From Leptospiraceae bacterium (lineage in GTDB: Bacteria; Spirochaetota; Leptospiria; Turneriellales; Turneriellaceae), in NCBI GenBank assembly GCA_016788945.1, contig JAEUSA010000299.1, forward strand, positions 1 through 6,910: DNA of 6,910 nt, read 5' to 3'. This document shows positions 6,161 through 6,910 of this stretch, one piece after another. Every line of letters begins with the position of its first letter. Within the stretch, counting starts at the first letter, position 1. The notes under the pieces are model-generated. The model was given only the letters and a program-made list of their open reading frames with translations, ran no database searches and had not been told where the DNA came from. The translations under genes were made by a program, and so were the position numbers.

Positions 6161-6910
6161 ACGTATAGTTTTCGGCACGGCAATATCTCTCGCTGTTTTT
6201 CTGACCACGTTGTGGGCTCTGCAGGCTACATCCTTCGCGGTCGGCATCGACGGGTATTATTATGCTGCGCAGATACGTTCTTATCTCGAAAAAGGAAGGT
6301 TCTTCGCCAGCGATTCGTCGTGGGTTCTGTATGCAATGGCCTATTTCTCGCGTTTGGGACCTGACATTGTCGTCATGAATAAGATTTTTGTAGCGCTTTG
6401 CTCGGTCGCATTTTTTTGGAGCGCTAGCGCATTGCTGCGCGTATTTGCTTCAAGGGCCATCGCCGATGGTTTCGCCGTGCTGTTGCTCGCGAGTTCATAC
6501 CTGCAATTCTGCCGCACCAATTTCATCAAAAATTATGTCGGGCTGCTGTTTTTGACTCTGCTCTTACGGCAGATTCTGCTGCCGCTGCACAACGAAGGCC
6601 GCTTAAATTTGCAGCGACGCTGGCTTTTACTCAAGGCCATCTTCTTTTTGGGAAGTGCGGTCAGCCATACACAAACCGCCTTTATTGCTACTCTGAGCTT
6701 ACTGGTGTTTTTATTTTTCTTTCTCCGGGGTCGTACGACGACGGGGCATAAACGCAGATTATGGATGATCGCCGCAACACTGATATCGTTCGTGCTGCTG
6801 GTATTACTTTATCAGAACCGTGCCCGCTTTGGCGCCGTTCAATGGAGAGATCTTTTCGTCTTTACCAGCATCTTTCCGCTGCAGCTTTTCGAGATGAATG
6901 CCGGCAATCT
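6147..6910 (+). CDS. Polytopic membrane protein, probable GT-C-type glycosyltransferase, 3'-truncated by window edge
   Basis: 254 residues are visible. A first hydrophobic helix (about 8-30) is followed by a loop with VGIDGYYYAAQIRSYLEKG (32-50), where Asp35 sits in the position of the catalytic acidic residue in the first extracytoplasmic loop of GT-C enzymes (PMT, ArnT and relatives). Further hydrophobic segments lie at about 77-98, 107-120, 130-146, 160-172, 175-193 and 206-222. The SHTQTAF stretch (173-179) resembles the H-x-Q-T pattern of related polyprenyl-phosphosugar transferases. The family assignment rests on this architecture and the acidic loop, not on full-length homology; a polysaccharide polymerase or uncharacterised transporter remains possible. 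Start ATG 6147 overlaps the vanW-like 3' end and has GGGA about eight bases upstream. The frame is open to the right edge. Confidence 0.75.
   Translation, partial: MKKFERIVFGTAISLAVFLTTLWALQATSFAVGIDGYYYAAQIRSYLEKGRFFASDSSWVLYAMAYFSRLGPDIVVMNKIFVALCSVAFFWSASALLRVFASRAIADGFAVLLLASSYLQFCRTNFIKNYVGLLFLTLLLRQILLPLHNEGRLNLQRRWLLLKAIFFLGSAVSHTQTAFIATLSLLVFLFFFLRGRTTTGHKRRLWMIAATLISFVLLVLLYQNRARFGAVQWRDLFVFTSIFPLQLFEMNAGN

Overview
The window reads as an ordinary chromosomal segment of a diderm bacterium of medium-high GC content. I infer a spirochaete of the Leptospiraceae type (Turneriella- or Leptonema-like). The reasons are two short signal peptides ending in relaxed lipoboxes (LMN-C and TAF-C), a small lipoprotein with an SH3-like fold ending in W-V-F-G-G, and an aerobic-type dihydrolipoamide dehydrogenase. 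No 16S or other phylogenetic marker is present, so this placement is an inference. I see no tRNA, rRNA, CRISPR array, insertion sequence or phage gene.

Layout: (1) 1-851, minus strand: the N-terminal two thirds of dihydrolipoamide dehydrogenase (lpdA), cut by the left edge. (2) 852-934: a divergent intergenic gap. (3) 935-3894, plus strand: a two-gene unit made of a large lipoprotein of unknown function and a membrane-anchored or exported six-haem c-type cytochrome, 11 bp apart. (4) 3903-4319, minus strand: a small SH3-like lipoprotein. It converges on the cytochrome with an 8-bp gap and diverges from the next gene with overlapping start codons. (5) 4318 to the right edge, plus strand: a tightly packed unit of an OpgC-like acyltransferase-3 membrane protein, a VanW-family protein and a polytopic membrane protein resembling GT-C glycosyltransferases, which is cut by the right edge.

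How the genes may work together: the lipoprotein/cytochrome pair looks like a periplasmic electron-transfer module of unknown substrate. The acyltransferase/VanW/GT-C trio (1-nt gap, then 14-nt overlap) looks like an envelope glycan or lipid modification operon. The acyltransferase would decorate a glycan across the inner membrane, the GT-C protein would use a polyprenyl-linked sugar, and VanW has no established biochemical role. The most interesting items are the uncharacterised lipoprotein beside the six-haem cytochrome, the VanW-containing envelope operon, and the palindromic CATG at which two divergent genes share their start codons. I found no clearly novel defence or mobile system.
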